A stretch of DNA of 64,000 nucleotides from Burkholderia aenigmatica (GCF_902499175.1 NZ_CABVQC010000028.1:1-64000); one strand, 5' to 3'. Positions 18,278-26,235 are shown, numbered from the stretch's first letter. Program-made: numbers and translations. Notes: a model not told the origin generated them from the sequence alone.

Positions 18278-19015
18278 TTACGAGAGGTCCGACGAGCTGT
18301 AGTCGCCCGTCGCGTCAGCGGTGCCCGATGCCACCGAATGCAGGTGCAGCAGCGTCGCGATCGCGCGCAGCTCGTTGCGCAGCTGCTCGACCGTGTCGTT
18401 CTCGAAGAAATGAAGCTTCGCCATCAGGCCAGCGAAACGCTCGCGCGCCTCGGCGTGGTCTTCGACGTCGATCGCGACGTGCGGCAGCGGATCGTTGGCG
18501 CGCGACGCGGAGAAATCGGTATCGGCCAATGCGGTCGGCTCACCGGTCGGCGAGAGCGCGGAGGACGTCGTGGTGTCGGTCGACGACTGATCGGAGGGCG
18601 CAGCGCCAGCAGTCGACGCATCGGCAGCCGCGCCCGTGCTCTCCCCCGACGTAGCCGCGCCACCATCACCAGTGGCAGTGCCGCCGGCAGCCAGGGCTTC
18701 CGCACCATCGGCAGCGCTCGTCGACGCCGGATCGCCCGTGATGTTTCCCGCTTCACCTGCGGCCGGGGCCGGTGCTTCGGTGTCGCCGGATGGCGAGGCA
18801 AGCGCAACAGACGAGGAGGTGTCGCTTTCGTGGGCGTCGGCCACATTCGAGACATCGCCGCTCGATTCCCCCGCGGCACTCGCGGCCGTAGCCGCCGCGT
18901 CGTCGGTGGCAGGCAGCAACGGCGCAGCGGCGCCGGTCGCTGCGGCCGTTTCATCGGTCATGTAAAACGCGTGCGAGAGGCCGAGAACGGCGGCCACAAT
19001 CATACGAGTGCGCAT
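18278..19015 (-). CDS. Ala/Ser/Thr/Gly-rich low-complexity protein between TerL and portal
   Basis: This 245-residue protein starts at ATG 19015 behind a GGAG site 10 bases upstream. Residues about 22-165 are almost entirely Ala, Ser, Thr, Gly, Asp and Glu with no predicted fold. Only the C-terminal 75 residues look ordered (FAGLMAKLHFFENDTVEQLR). A later ATG (MTDETAAATG) is possible and would remove the short hydrophobic start. The composition suggests a disordered linker or scaffold-like protein. I do not recognise the family. Confidence 0.6.
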   Translation of the reverse strand: MRTRMIVAAVLGLSHAFYMTDETAAATGAAAPLLPATDDAAATAASAAGESSGDVSNVADAHESDTSSSVALASPSGDTEAPAPAAGEAGNITGDPASTSAADGAEALAAGGTATGDGGAATSGESTGAAADASTAGAAPSDQSSTDTTTSSALSPTGEPTALADTDFSASRANDPLPHVAIDVEDHAEARERFAGLMAKLHFFENDTVEQLRNELRAIATLLHLHSVASGTADATGDYSSSDLS

Positions 19016-19063
19016 TATTGAAAATCTCCAGAAAATCGGCCGATTTAGCCGGGTGAAAATACG

Positions 19064-20533
19064 TTATGCGGTGGACATTGCGTTAATTGCATCGGCCGAG
19101 ATATTCAAGCCATTACCGCGACCACGGATAAAGCCGTCCATCGAATATCGGATTCCGTCGATGTGGTGATTCCACTTGTCGACGATTATAGGCAACACGT
19201 CCCCCGTTGTTTTGTCGACCTTGTACGAGTAATTCTCGAATTCCTCTTTCGTTTTAACGCACCGTTTGTGGATAATAATCGCGTCAAAACCGCGTAAAAA
19301 CGCTATTCCGTCCTCTACCGATCCACCCCATTTAGCAGCCGGCCCGATGTTAAATCCCTGCTTTGCGACATGAGCGATCGTTTCAGGGCGCGAGCAATCG
19401 GCTTTGATCTTCCATTTCCGCGCGGCGGGAATGCCGGGGTACTTCCGATCGTCGGCGCCCTTCCACTGCTTCACCTGCTCGGGGCGCATGCCGTCGCGCC
19501 CGGCGAACAGCTTCCAGATCTCGTCGAGATCGGTTTGCTTCCCGTGCGCCTCGAAGTCGATCATCAGGTCATTGCCGCGCACCCAGCAGCGGTTGAGCGT
19601 CGTCGGATCGACAGCGAACCCCCAGTCGGCGCCGAAGAAGAACCGCGCGTTCGCTGGCGTCTCGAATTCCTCGACGCGCCACTTCCCGGCGAAGATCAGC
19701 TCGTCGGAACGGCGGTTGAACTTGCCGAGCCAGATCCAGCGGTACCGATCGAGATCGGTGCGCTCCATCTTCGAGCGTTCCAGCTCGAGCTCTTCGGTGA
19801 ACCACGGGTTGTCGGTGTAGTTCGCGCGGATGATCAGGACGTCGTCGTCCTCGTAGCAGCCGTCCTCGTCGAGCTGCTCGGCGTAGGGGCCAATGAGGTC
19901 GACCCACGTCGGATCGGTCTCGCGATTCGGGTTGAACGTCACCCAGATCTCCGACCCGGGCTCGCGCACCGTCGGCAGCAGCACGCCCCACGAGTCGCGC
20001 GAGACGCCTTCGGCCTCATCGACCCATGCCTTCGTGCTGCGGGCGAAGCCCTTGATGCCGTTCACGTTCCGGTAGAGACCTCGAAACGAGAAGCTGCTGC
20101 GCGTCGCCGGCACGCGGATGCTCTTCTTGCCGACAACGAAGGAGCCGCTTAGATCGCGGCGCTCGATCTCTTCGGACAGCTCGGCGTGGCTCGACTCTTC
20201 GATCGAGTTCTGGATCTCGCGAAGGCAGAGCACGCGCTCGCGCCGCGCCGATGCCTGGGCAGTGAGGATCGACACGACGGTGCGAGTCTTCGCCGAGCCG
20301 CGGCCGCCGTACACGATCTTCATCCGCTTCGGGTAGATCAGCCGCTCGAGCTTTTCCGGAATGAGGACGGTGGGCTCGGCATCCGTTTCGTTGCCCGCGA
20401 CGTCGACGCGCTTGATGACCTCGCGCTGCATGTTGCAGATGCCGAACACGGCGGGCTCGGCCTTCGTGGCGATGCCCTTGAAGTAGCGCTCAACGCGATC
20501 GATGGCGCCGCGCGAAATGCGCCGGCGGGTCAA
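19064..20533 (-). CDS. Terminase large subunit
   Basis: This 489-residue DNA-packaging motor has a Walker A GGRGSAKT (about residue 75), Walker B WVDEAEG (about 170), a coupling segment VTFNPNRETDPTW, and a nuclease-domain start FFFGADWGFAVDPTT with the first metal-binding Asp. The arrangement is that of the PBSX/Terminase_3 group. The C-terminal 100 codons (19080-19380) are AT-richer than the rest. Confidence 0.93.
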   Translation of the reverse strand: MTRRRISRGAIDRVERYFKGIATKAEPAVFGICNMQREVIKRVDVAGNETDAEPTVLIPEKLERLIYPKRMKIVYGGRGSAKTRTVVSILTAQASARRERVLCLREIQNSIEESSHAELSEEIERRDLSGSFVVGKKSIRVPATRSSFSFRGLYRNVNGIKGFARSTKAWVDEAEGVSRDSWGVLLPTVREPGSEIWVTFNPNRETDPTWVDLIGPYAEQLDEDGCYEDDDVLIIRANYTDNPWFTEELELERSKMERTDLDRYRWIWLGKFNRRSDELIFAGKWRVEEFETPANARFFFGADWGFAVDPTTLNRCWVRGNDLMIDFEAHGKQTDLDEIWKLFAGRDGMRPEQVKQWKGADDRKYPGIPAARKWKIKADCSRPETIAHVAKQGFNIGPAAKWGGSVEDGIAFLRGFDAIIIHKRCVKTKEEFENYSYKVDKTTGDVLPIIVDKWNHHIDGIRYSMDGFIRGRGNGLNISADAINAMSTA

Positions 20534-20757
20534 GGGCGCAGCCGTCCGTTGTACATCGCACGCTGAAGCTGCCGAACGCGATCGCGATAGGCGGTCGCCA
20601 ACGGCACGCCAAGGTCGGCGTCGGCCCCGCCGCTTTCGGCGGTGAGGTAGGCACCGAGGTGCTCGATTGCGATACGCACGACGGCCGCCTGAGCAGGCGA
20701 CAGCGTCGCGCCGTTGATGGTGATGATCGGCTCGCCAGTCGGGACGCCCATGATCAC
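20530..20757 (-). CDS. Small protein between terminase subunits
   Basis: This 75-residue protein is translation-coupled to both terminase genes (ATGA overlaps). It is helical with a segment like PAQAAVVRIAIEHLGAYL and ends RQLQRAMYNGRLRP. ATG at 20757 or 20751 could serve as start. No family is recognised; its position suggests a packaging accessory. Confidence 0.6.
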   Translation of the reverse strand: MIMGVPTGEPIITINGATLSPAQAAVVRIAIEHLGAYLTAESGGADADLGVPLATAYRDRVRQLQRAMYNGRLRP

Positions 20758-21197
20758 TGCCCCTCGGCGAGCTGCTTCTCGATGGCGGCCAGGCGGTCAG
20801 CCAGCTCGCTGATCTCGAGCACGTCCAGCTTCGCGCGGATCATGTTCACGAGCTGCTGGCCGACGTCGGGCGAAACCTTGCCGGCAGCCACCGCGCGCAG
20901 CACGGCGTCGACCTGCTCGACGGGCCTGCCGTTCTCCGGAAAATCAAACTGCACCGACGGCGCGACGGGCTTCGCCGCCGGCGCGACGCGCGTCAGCAGC
21001 TCCTTCATCATCATCGTGTCTCGGCCATCGATCGCGAGCTCGGCGACCTTCTTGTAGAAGCCCTTCTCGTTGAGCTTCGTCTGTTCCTTGATCGCCTCGA
21101 GGATCTTCGTGCGCATTTCCTTGCCGCGGCGCTTGGCCGGCTGGCGGTCTGCGCTGAAGCGGGTCGCGGGGTTGCCGAATTCTTTTCCGTTTTCCAT
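20754..21197 (-). CDS. Probable terminase small subunit
   Basis: This 147-residue protein starts at ATG 21197 with a GGAA ribosome site. Its basic N-terminus (NPATRFSADRQPAKRRGK) resembles the DUF5681-type opening seen in small terminase-related proteins. A helical middle (LEAIKEQTKLNEKGFYKK) and a coiled-coil end (ISELADRLAAIEKQLAEG) suit an oligomeric DNA-recognition subunit. The identity rests on position and this pattern. Confidence 0.65.
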   Translation of the reverse strand: MENGKEFGNPATRFSADRQPAKRRGKEMRTKILEAIKEQTKLNEKGFYKKVAELAIDGRDTMMMKELLTRVAPAAKPVAPSVQFDFPENGRPVEQVDAVLRAVAAGKVSPDVGQQLVNMIRAKLDVLEISELADRLAAIEKQLAEGQ

Positions 21198-21270
21198 ACC
21201 GTTCCTTCGGGAGGTGGGCGCCCGTGTCGCAGGTGCCAGCGGCCGAGTACGCATCGGCGTAGCGCGGTGC

Positions 21271-21600
21271 TCAGATGGCCGGCTGCGCCACGGCGCGCAC
21301 GAGCGCCATGATCCCGGTCTGGATGTCCGTCTTGCCGATCGCCGCCCAGCGTTGCGGCTCGGCAGCGAGGAACCGGCGGAGCTCGATACATTCGCCGCTC
21401 GCGCCCTGCTGCCACGGTTCGTGCGTCGTGCTCACCTTCGCGGCGCACGTCAGCGTCTCGCGCTGCGTGTCGAGGAAGCCGGCGAGCCGCGCCTGCAGGT
21501 GCAGCAGCTCTTCACCCTTCGCCTTGATCTCGTTCATGAGGTCGATCTCGGCCTGCGACAGATCGCGATAGCCCTTGATACGCTGGTGCTGGTTGTCCAT
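21271..21600 (-). CDS. Acb2/Tad1-like cyclic nucleotide sponge (anti-CBASS/anti-Thoeris candidate)
   Basis: This 109-residue protein shows the two-helix pattern of Acb2/Tad1 hairpin proteins: IKGYRDLSQAEIDLMNEIK at 8-26, then RWAAIGKTDIQTGIMALVRA near the end. Family members are hexamers that bind cyclic oligonucleotides or gcADPR and so block CBASS or Thoeris effectors. Tyr11 and Lys26, which I recall as ligand contacts in Acb2, fall at exactly the same numbers here. A loop of about 30 residues with two Cys is inserted between the helices, more than usual. It has an AGGAG site 8 bases before the ATG. Ligand and activity are inferred. Confidence 0.8.
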   Translation of the reverse strand: MDNQHQRIKGYRDLSQAEIDLMNEIKAKGEELLHLQARLAGFLDTQRETLTCAAKVSTTHEPWQQGASGECIELRRFLAAEPQRWAAIGKTDIQTGIMALVRAVAQPAI

Positions 21601-21615
21601 CTGGTGTGCTCCTGG

Positions 21616-21882
21616 TCAGTGCTGCTGGTTGTCGCGCCAGTCGACGAACGGCCGGCGCAGGAAGTGGTGGAAGCGATCGATCGCGTGCTGATCGGTTGCG
21701 AGCTCGCGCCGCGACTCGACCTTGCACACGGTGCGGATGAACGTCGCGGCCTCGTCGACCGTGACCGGATCGCCGTTGACGTAGGTGCCGACCCACTCGC
21801 GGAACTGCGGGTCGCGCGTCAGGTTGCAGGCGAGCTGGAAGGCGTTAAGCGTCGGTTTGCCTGCGAGTCGCACGGGGTTCAT
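21616..21882 (-). CDS. Hypothetical early protein
   Basis: This 88-residue protein starts at ATG 21882 (MNPVRLAGKPTLNAFQLA). A compact helical pattern includes DPQFREWVGTYVNGDPVTVDEAATFIR and ends WRDNQQH. The family resembles small phage proteins of unknown function. It is translation-coupled to its upstream neighbour and precedes the Acb2-like gene. Confidence 0.65.
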   Translation of the reverse strand: MNPVRLAGKPTLNAFQLACNLTRDPQFREWVGTYVNGDPVTVDEAATFIRTVCKVESRRELATDQHAIDRFHHFLRRPFVDWRDNQQH

Positions 21883-22064
21883 TGCGCGCCTCGCTCGGTG
21901 ACGATCGACGTGCGGACGACACGGCGCGCGATCCGCTCGATCGCCGCGTCGGAAGGTACGCGGCCGGTAAGCCACGCCCAAGCCTTCAGCGCCGCGAGCG
22001 CGGGCCGAAACCACCAGGCGACACGGCAGCGGATGGTGATCGTGATTTGTTCGGCCATGATCAA
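21879..22064 (-). CDS. Small basic amphipathic protein
   Basis: This is a protein of about 61 residues (59 if the second ATG at 22058 is used) with the segment CRVAWWFRPALAALKAWAWL, a Trp-rich amphipathic stretch that might associate with membrane. Overlaps of four bases with both neighbours support it as real. No family recognised. Confidence 0.5.
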   Translation of the reverse strand: MIMAEQITITIRCRVAWWFRPALAALKAWAWLTGRVPSDAAIERIARRVVRTSIVTERGAQ

Positions 22065-22306
22065 ACGCCCTCCACGGCAAGCGCGACGGGCGGCATCGTA
22101 TGGCCGACGACGAACAGCATCACCGGCGCGCCAGCTGCCAGCGCGGCAAGCTCCTCGGCGTTCGGCCGCCAGAACGACACGACATGCGTAATGCTGCCGT
22201 CGACGACGCGCGTGATCGGCAGCGCACCGACGGGCAATTCACCCTGGTCCCAGCCCTTCGGCGCGCCGAGGACCGCGTTGTTCGATGGGTGTTGCATGCG
22301 CTCCAT
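22061..22306 (-). CDS. Hypothetical protein
   Basis: This 81-residue protein has the segments ITRVVDGSITHVVSFWRPNAEEL and VMLFVVGHTMPPVALAV, a beta-rich pattern found in small phage proteins of unknown role. Its stop overlaps the next start. No function can be assigned. Confidence 0.6.
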   Translation of the reverse strand: MERMQHPSNNAVLGAPKGWDQGELPVGALPITRVVDGSITHVVSFWRPNAEELAALAAGAPVMLFVVGHTMPPVALAVEGV

Positions 22307-22307
22307 G

Positions 22308-22796
22308 TCACACCTCCAGCGGATCGGCGACCGGCATATCGAGCGCGAGCCCGGCCTGCGGTTGCTCGACGACGATCGGCGTGATGGTGACGATCACGCG
22401 GGCCTCGCCGTCCGGCTCCGCGCGCTCGGCGGTGATGCGGCGCACCCACGCATCGTCCTCGAACGCGATGCCCTTCATCGCGTCGAGCAGCACCTTCTGC
22501 GCGTTGTCCAGGTCGAGGCATTGCACGGTGTCGTCCCATGCGGCGCCGTGCTTGCGCTGGCGCGTCTTCCAGTCGAGCGGCCGGTGCGGGAACAGCGTGT
22601 ATGCGATCGCAACGCGGCCCGCGATCGGCTTGCGCACGCCGGCCGCGCGCAGCAGCCAGCCGACCTCATCCTTGAACGCCTTCGCCTCGGCGCTGACATA
22701 GGTGCTAACGATGGCCGGGCCGCCCTTCGGCGTGATCACGCGGGTGCGCCAGTAGCGGTTCGCACTGATCGGGTACGGGAGCTTGACGGTCAGCAT
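22308..22796 (-). CDS. rusA: RusA-family Holliday junction resolvase
   Basis: This 162-residue endonuclease starts at ATG 22796 (MLTVKLPYPISANRYWR). The family motifs are a VKLPYPISANRYWR opening and a DLDNAQKVLLDAMKGIAFEDDAWV segment, the latter supplying the catalytic acidic residues (Asp-x-Asp-Asn ... Asp). It would resolve branched intermediates before packaging. It lies between replication genes and terminase, as in lambdoid phages where RusA replaces other resolvases. Confidence 0.9.
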   Translation of the reverse strand: MLTVKLPYPISANRYWRTRVITPKGGPAIVSTYVSAEAKAFKDEVGWLLRAAGVRKPIAGRVAIAYTLFPHRPLDWKTRQRKHGAAWDDTVQCLDLDNAQKVLLDAMKGIAFEDDAWVRRITAERAEPDGEARVIVTITPIVVEQPQAGLALDMPVADPLEV

Positions 22797-23095
22797 GGCG
22801 CGACCTCCGCGCGGCGCGCTTCCTCGACGCGGCGCATGCGCTCGGCGATCATGCGCAGCACCTCGCACTCGGTGTCGGTCAGTGCGAGGCCGGGCGCGTT
22901 CAGCTGCAGCTCAGAAGGACGAATGGTGATGGCCGGGCGCGCGCCATCGGCCGCGACGTACATCGCGCCGACGATCGCGTGATGCACGGCGTCGACGAAC
23001 TGCACGGGCTTCATCTTCGACCGGTCGATCGCCGCGACGCCGCGCGCGATCTCGAGGGCGTGCCGATCCCATTCGGCCTTGGTGCGCATGCTCAT
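22790..23095 (-). CDS. Hypothetical protein upstream of rusA
   Basis: This 101-residue helical protein reads MRTKAEWDRHALEIARGV and has a C-terminal segment LTDTECEVLRMIAERMRRVEEA that could form a coiled coil. It overlaps rusA by seven bases. No family recognised. Confidence 0.6.
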   Translation of the reverse strand: MSMRTKAEWDRHALEIARGVAAIDRSKMKPVQFVDAVHHAIVGAMYVAADGARPAITIRPSELQLNAPGLALTDTECEVLRMIAERMRRVEEARRAEVAPC

Positions 23096-23295
23096 CGTGC
23101 GGCCTCCATCGGCGGAATCAGATCAAAGCGACGCAGCTCTTTGCGCACCGGGTTCTGCGCGATCTCGTGCAGCGTCGCGAGGAACTCGGGCTCGGCGTAC
23201 ACGCCGGTCTGTTCGATCTGCAGCAGCAGCTCGAGCGCGCCGATCCGGATCGCGCGGACCTGGTCGGGGGAAGGAAGTGCCGGGGCCTGGCTCAT
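23092..23295 (-). CDS. Hypothetical small protein
   Basis: This 67-residue, mostly helical protein (RAIRIGALELLLQIEQTGVY) overlaps both neighbours by four bases. Nothing indicates a function. Confidence 0.55.
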   Translation of the reverse strand: MSQAPALPSPDQVRAIRIGALELLLQIEQTGVYAEPEFLATLHEIAQNPVRKELRRFDLIPPMEAAR

Positions 23296-23627
23296 GCATC
23301 GGTCTCCGAGAAGTGGGGTTCAGCGTGCGACGGGCCGGTGACTGGGCCCGTCGGGATGTCGTACTGCCTGCCGATCTCGCGCGTCAGCTCGATCAGCTCG
23401 TTCTCTGCGGCGAGGATTGCCGCGTATCCCGCGCCCTGGCTGCGCAGGAGCTTCACGCGATCGACGATCGCGGCGTTCTGGTTCAGCACCGAGGTGATGG
23501 CGTCGTTGCTCGCGGACGAGCCGCGGAAGTGGCACGCGCAGTACCACTTCCCCGACACGCCGAACGAGCCGAGCATCGGGCAGCCGTATGCGGCGCAGCT
23601 GCCTGCGGCGACGCCGTCGGCGCTCAT
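23292..23627 (-). CDS. Zinc-binding small protein
   Basis: This 111-residue protein starts at ATG 23627. Residues about 10-37 hold a probable zinc site, C-x4-C then C-x-C-H (CAAYGCP and YCACHFRG). The rest is helical. Small Cys-rich proteins of this kind are common next to phage replication genes; a nucleic-acid role is a guess. Confidence 0.6.
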   Translation of the reverse strand: MSADGVAAGSCAAYGCPMLGSFGVSGKWYCACHFRGSSASNDAITSVLNQNAAIVDRVKLLRSQGAGYAAILAAENELIELTREIGRQYDIPTGPVTGPSHAEPHFSETDA

Positions 23628-23947
23628 CGCGCAGTCCCGCCTGCGAGGGACACGATCGTTGCGTCGATCGCGCGACGCAGCACGCCGTCGTGCTGGTCGA
23701 GCGCGTGCCAGCACAGCTCGGCGATCTGCCCGACGTTCAGCTGTTCGAGAAAATCCATGCGCGTGACGTCGTCGATCATCTCGGCGATCGGCGCGTCGCC
23801 ACGGCCAAAGGTGAAGCGGTAGCCGCCCGGCGGGGTTTCGCGGTTGCCAGCCGCAGCCTTATCCCCGTTGGCGTGTTCGGGCGATGCATTGCCCTGGCGA
23901 GCATGCGCGGCCATCGACGGCGCCGCGCTTCGAGTGTTCTGGTTCAT
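23624..23947 (-). CDS. Hypothetical protein
   Basis: This 107-residue protein has a disordered first 40 residues followed by a helical part with MIDDVTRMDFLEQLNVGQIAELCWHAL. It overlaps both neighbours. No function can be read from it. Confidence 0.55.
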   Translation of the reverse strand: MNQNTRSAAPSMAAHARQGNASPEHANGDKAAAGNRETPPGGYRFTFGRGDAPIAEMIDDVTRMDFLEQLNVGQIAELCWHALDQHDGVLRRAIDATIVSLAGGTAR

Positions 23948-24861
23948 GCCCGCACCTCGCCACGGGTCCCGCTGGCACGACGCGGCGCACGTGGCGCCGG
24001 CCGGTGGTCATCGCAGAAGTCCGCGCCGTTGATCGAGCACGTCGCCTGCTCGCGGAAGCCCTGCTTCTCGCACATGCAGCAGAAGCGCCACTGCGCGAGC
24101 GACGCGCCGCCCACATGCACGGCGCCGACGTCGAGCAGCCCGGCAACCCGATCGACCGCCGCGCGCTTCGCCTCGGCTAGGTCGTCCGCCGCCTCACGTG
24201 CGCGGGCGGATTTTTCGAGGGAGGAACGCGCTCGCGCGCTCCCCACGCCTGCGACGATCGCCTTCAACCGCGCGAGGTTCGCTTCGACATCCACGCCCGG
24301 GGCCGGATCGGCTTCGCTCGCCAGCAAAGGCACGACGGCCTGTGCATGGGTCAGCTGCAGACGTCCAGCGCGCACGGCGTGCTCGACCGCTTCGAGCCGG
24401 CGCTGCGCGTCGAAGCCCTGCGATACGACCCATTGCGGCGTCGCGTTCAGCCCGCGATTCCGGTCGAGAATCCGCGAATACGCCGCTTTGAACGCCATCC
24501 GCGCACCGATCTCGTCGGTCGCGAACACGGGCGAAGCGATCGCCCATGCCTCGGCAATCTCCTGCGTCCAGACGACCGTCTCGCGCTCGTCGGCCGAGCG
24601 GATCGCGATGGCCCATGCCTCGTCGGCCTCCGGCCGCCCGTCGCTCATCTTCGGCAGGTGCTTCAGGATCGACGCAGGTGTCGGTGCGAACTCGCTCGCG
24701 TCGATGTGCCGCCCGATTGCGTTCAGCACCATGCGCAGCGGATACGGCGCGAGCCGATCCCAGAAGAGGCGCAGCACCTGCGGCGAGGGAAGCGGCTGGC
24801 GGGCGGCTTGGAACGCGAGGTTCAGCTCGTCCATGAATTCGCGCTTGTCGTGGTCGTTCAC
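23944..24861 (-). CDS. Replication-associated protein in lambda P position
   Basis: This 305-residue protein starts at GTG 24861, with GGAG eight bases upstream, three bases beyond the stop of the replication protein gene. The N-terminus (ELNLAFQAARQPLPSPQVLRLFWDRL) looks like helicase-loader or primosomal adaptor proteins. A helical middle follows, and the C-terminus has a zinc site (CCMCEKQ, then C ... CDDH). There is no P-loop, so it is not a DnaC-type ATPase. The helicase-recruiting role is inferred from its place after the O-like gene. Confidence 0.6.
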   Translation of the reverse strand: MNDHDKREFMDELNLAFQAARQPLPSPQVLRLFWDRLAPYPLRMVLNAIGRHIDASEFAPTPASILKHLPKMSDGRPEADEAWAIAIRSADERETVVWTQEIAEAWAIASPVFATDEIGARMAFKAAYSRILDRNRGLNATPQWVVSQGFDAQRRLEAVEHAVRAGRLQLTHAQAVVPLLASEADPAPGVDVEANLARLKAIVAGVGSARARSSLEKSARAREAADDLAEAKRAAVDRVAGLLDVGAVHVGGASLAQWRFCCMCEKQGFREQATCSINGADFCDDHRPAPRAPRRASGTRGEVRA

Positions 24862-24863
24862 GG

Positions 24864-25952
24864 TCAGTGCTCCATGTCGATGACGTTCGGGTCGTCGGTG
24901 GGGACGCCAGCGAGGAATGCGGCGGCGTTCGCTTCGCTGATCGCGTCGCGCTTCTGCGCGGCGCTCATGCGCGGTTGCTGGGGAGGGGCGTCCATCGTCG
25001 CGAGGACGCGGTCGACGTACGCCGGAAGGAACGCGATCGAGGTCTTCGCCTCGGCCTGCGCCTTCTTGACGGCACGATCCATGTGGCCGCACGTGATGCC
25101 GGCGATCGTCCATGCCGCGAACAGCGGGAATGCCTTCCTCCGGTCGTGCACGCTCGTCGGGTCGATCTCGACGCCGTGACGCTCGGCGAAGTAGCGGATC
25201 CACTCGGCGTTGTCGCGAGGGACCAGGTCGTCTTCAGGTGACACGTCACCGGTGACACATGCGGGTGTACCACTGACGATGACAGTACCGTCTGGTTTAC
25301 TCCCTTCCTCTCCATTCGACTCGACTCCATTCGACTCCGTAGTCGAGTCACCAGCGACGTACCTTGCGTCACCTTGCGTCACCTTCGCGTCACCGTCCGG
25401 CTTTTTGCCTCGGCACGACGTGCAGACAAGGCGGTAAGTCCTTGCGTCATGCGGGTTTTCGGGCGATGCGTCAGTGACGCGCAGCAACGTGACACCGGGT
25501 GCGTCACCGCAGGAGTGACACGTGTCACCGTCGCGGTCACGCAATTTGCGGATCAACAGCTGTCGCTGCTTTCCACCCAGCCTTTTAGGGTGACGCGCGT
25601 CACCTTGCGTCACCGCGTCACCTGCGTCACCGACCGGGTGACGCATCGTCGGCTGGTCGATGCGCTGGTGGTGCCATCCGGTGACGTGCCAGAACTCGCG
25701 GCCCTCGGCTTCGTATTCGGCGAGCAGCCCCTGTTCGATCAGCTCGTCGATCCAGCGCATCATCGCGTCCATGGTCGCGTCGTCGTCGCCGGGGAATACC
25801 TCGGCCTTCAGCGTCTTCACGCTGGCCGGGTGGTTGCCGCCGTCGTCGCAAAAATTCCAGAGGCCAACGAACAGGCAGCGCGCGTCGCGCGAGCAGTTCA
25901 TCACCTGCTCGGACGTCCAATACTCGGGTTTGATTGAGCGGATGCGTGCCAC
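24864..25952 (-). CDS. O-like replication initiator with winged-helix start and HNH-like insert
   Basis: This 362-residue protein starts at GTG 25952. Residues 1-100 (MARIRSIKPEYWTSEQV; LFVGLWNFCDDGGNHPAS) are the winged-helix type N-terminus of phage replication proteins. Residues about 130-185 resemble an HNH zinc fold (RDGDTCHSCG ... LVCTSCRGKK) but lack the catalytic Asp-His pair. The C-terminal 120 residues (DLVPRDNAEWIRYFAERHG) look like a DnaT/O-type C-terminal domain. The gene contains many GCGTCACC octamers, encoding repeated VTQGDAR, and is the likely origin. Confidence 0.75.
   Translation of the reverse strand: MARIRSIKPEYWTSEQVMNCSRDARCLFVGLWNFCDDGGNHPASVKTLKAEVFPGDDDATMDAMMRWIDELIEQGLLAEYEAEGREFWHVTGWHHQRIDQPTMRHPVGDAGDAVTQGDARHPKRLGGKQRQLLIRKLRDRDGDTCHSCGDAPGVTLLRVTDASPENPHDARTYRLVCTSCRGKKPDGDAKVTQGDARYVAGDSTTESNGVESNGEEGSKPDGTVIVSGTPACVTGDVSPEDDLVPRDNAEWIRYFAERHGVEIDPTSVHDRRKAFPLFAAWTIAGITCGHMDRAVKKAQAEAKTSIAFLPAYVDRVLATMDAPPQQPRMSAAQKRDAISEANAAAFLAGVPTDDPNVIDMEH
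25366..25644. repeat. Iterated GCGTCACC octamers inside the replication gene (candidate iterons/origin)
   Basis: Perfect GCGTCACC copies start at 25366, 25376, 25387, 25501, 25597, 25607, 25615 and 25624, with inverted copies (GGTGACGC) at 25589 and 25637. Near-copies lie at 25473 and 25522, and a GTCACCGGTGAC palindrome lies at 25245-25256. This density within one coding region is far above chance. In lambda the origin lies as iterons within the O gene, and the same reading fits here. Confidence 0.7.
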
Positions 25953-25991
25953 GTCAGCACCCCGCCGTGGTGAGGAGATTCGGGATGTCGA

Positions 25992-26174
25992 TCACGCTTT
26001 CCTCCCGCGCGCCGGCGGCCACGGCAACGTCAGGCGCAATGCCTTCTGCCTCACACCGCCGATAGGGTGACGAGGAAACAGCGGCTGCAGCGCGGCAGGC
26101 GTGCGGGCGCGCGGCACTTCGCGAACGAGTGCCTGTACTTCGGTTGTGGTCCAGCGGCTCAAGCTGTCCTCCAT
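25992..26174 (-). CDS. Small basic protein
   Basis: This 60-residue protein (MEDSLSRWTTTEVQALVREV) is rich in Arg and Pro at its end. The N-terminal half resembles a short helix-turn pattern found in small phage proteins. The ribosome site is weak, so the start is uncertain. About 40 bases without a gene separate it from the replication gene. Confidence 0.5.
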   Translation of the reverse strand: MEDSLSRWTTTEVQALVREVPRARTPAALQPLFPRHPIGGVRQKALRLTLPWPPARGRKA

Positions 26175-26235
26175 TGGTTCACGATGAGGAGAGCTTCGCG
26201 CAGGGATTGAAAATGCAGAAACGTTTGGAGGCGCA

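Noticed and set aside
25950..25995. A 13-residue frame between the replication gene and its upstream neighbour
   Set aside because: It has no ribosome site of its own and is too short to support.
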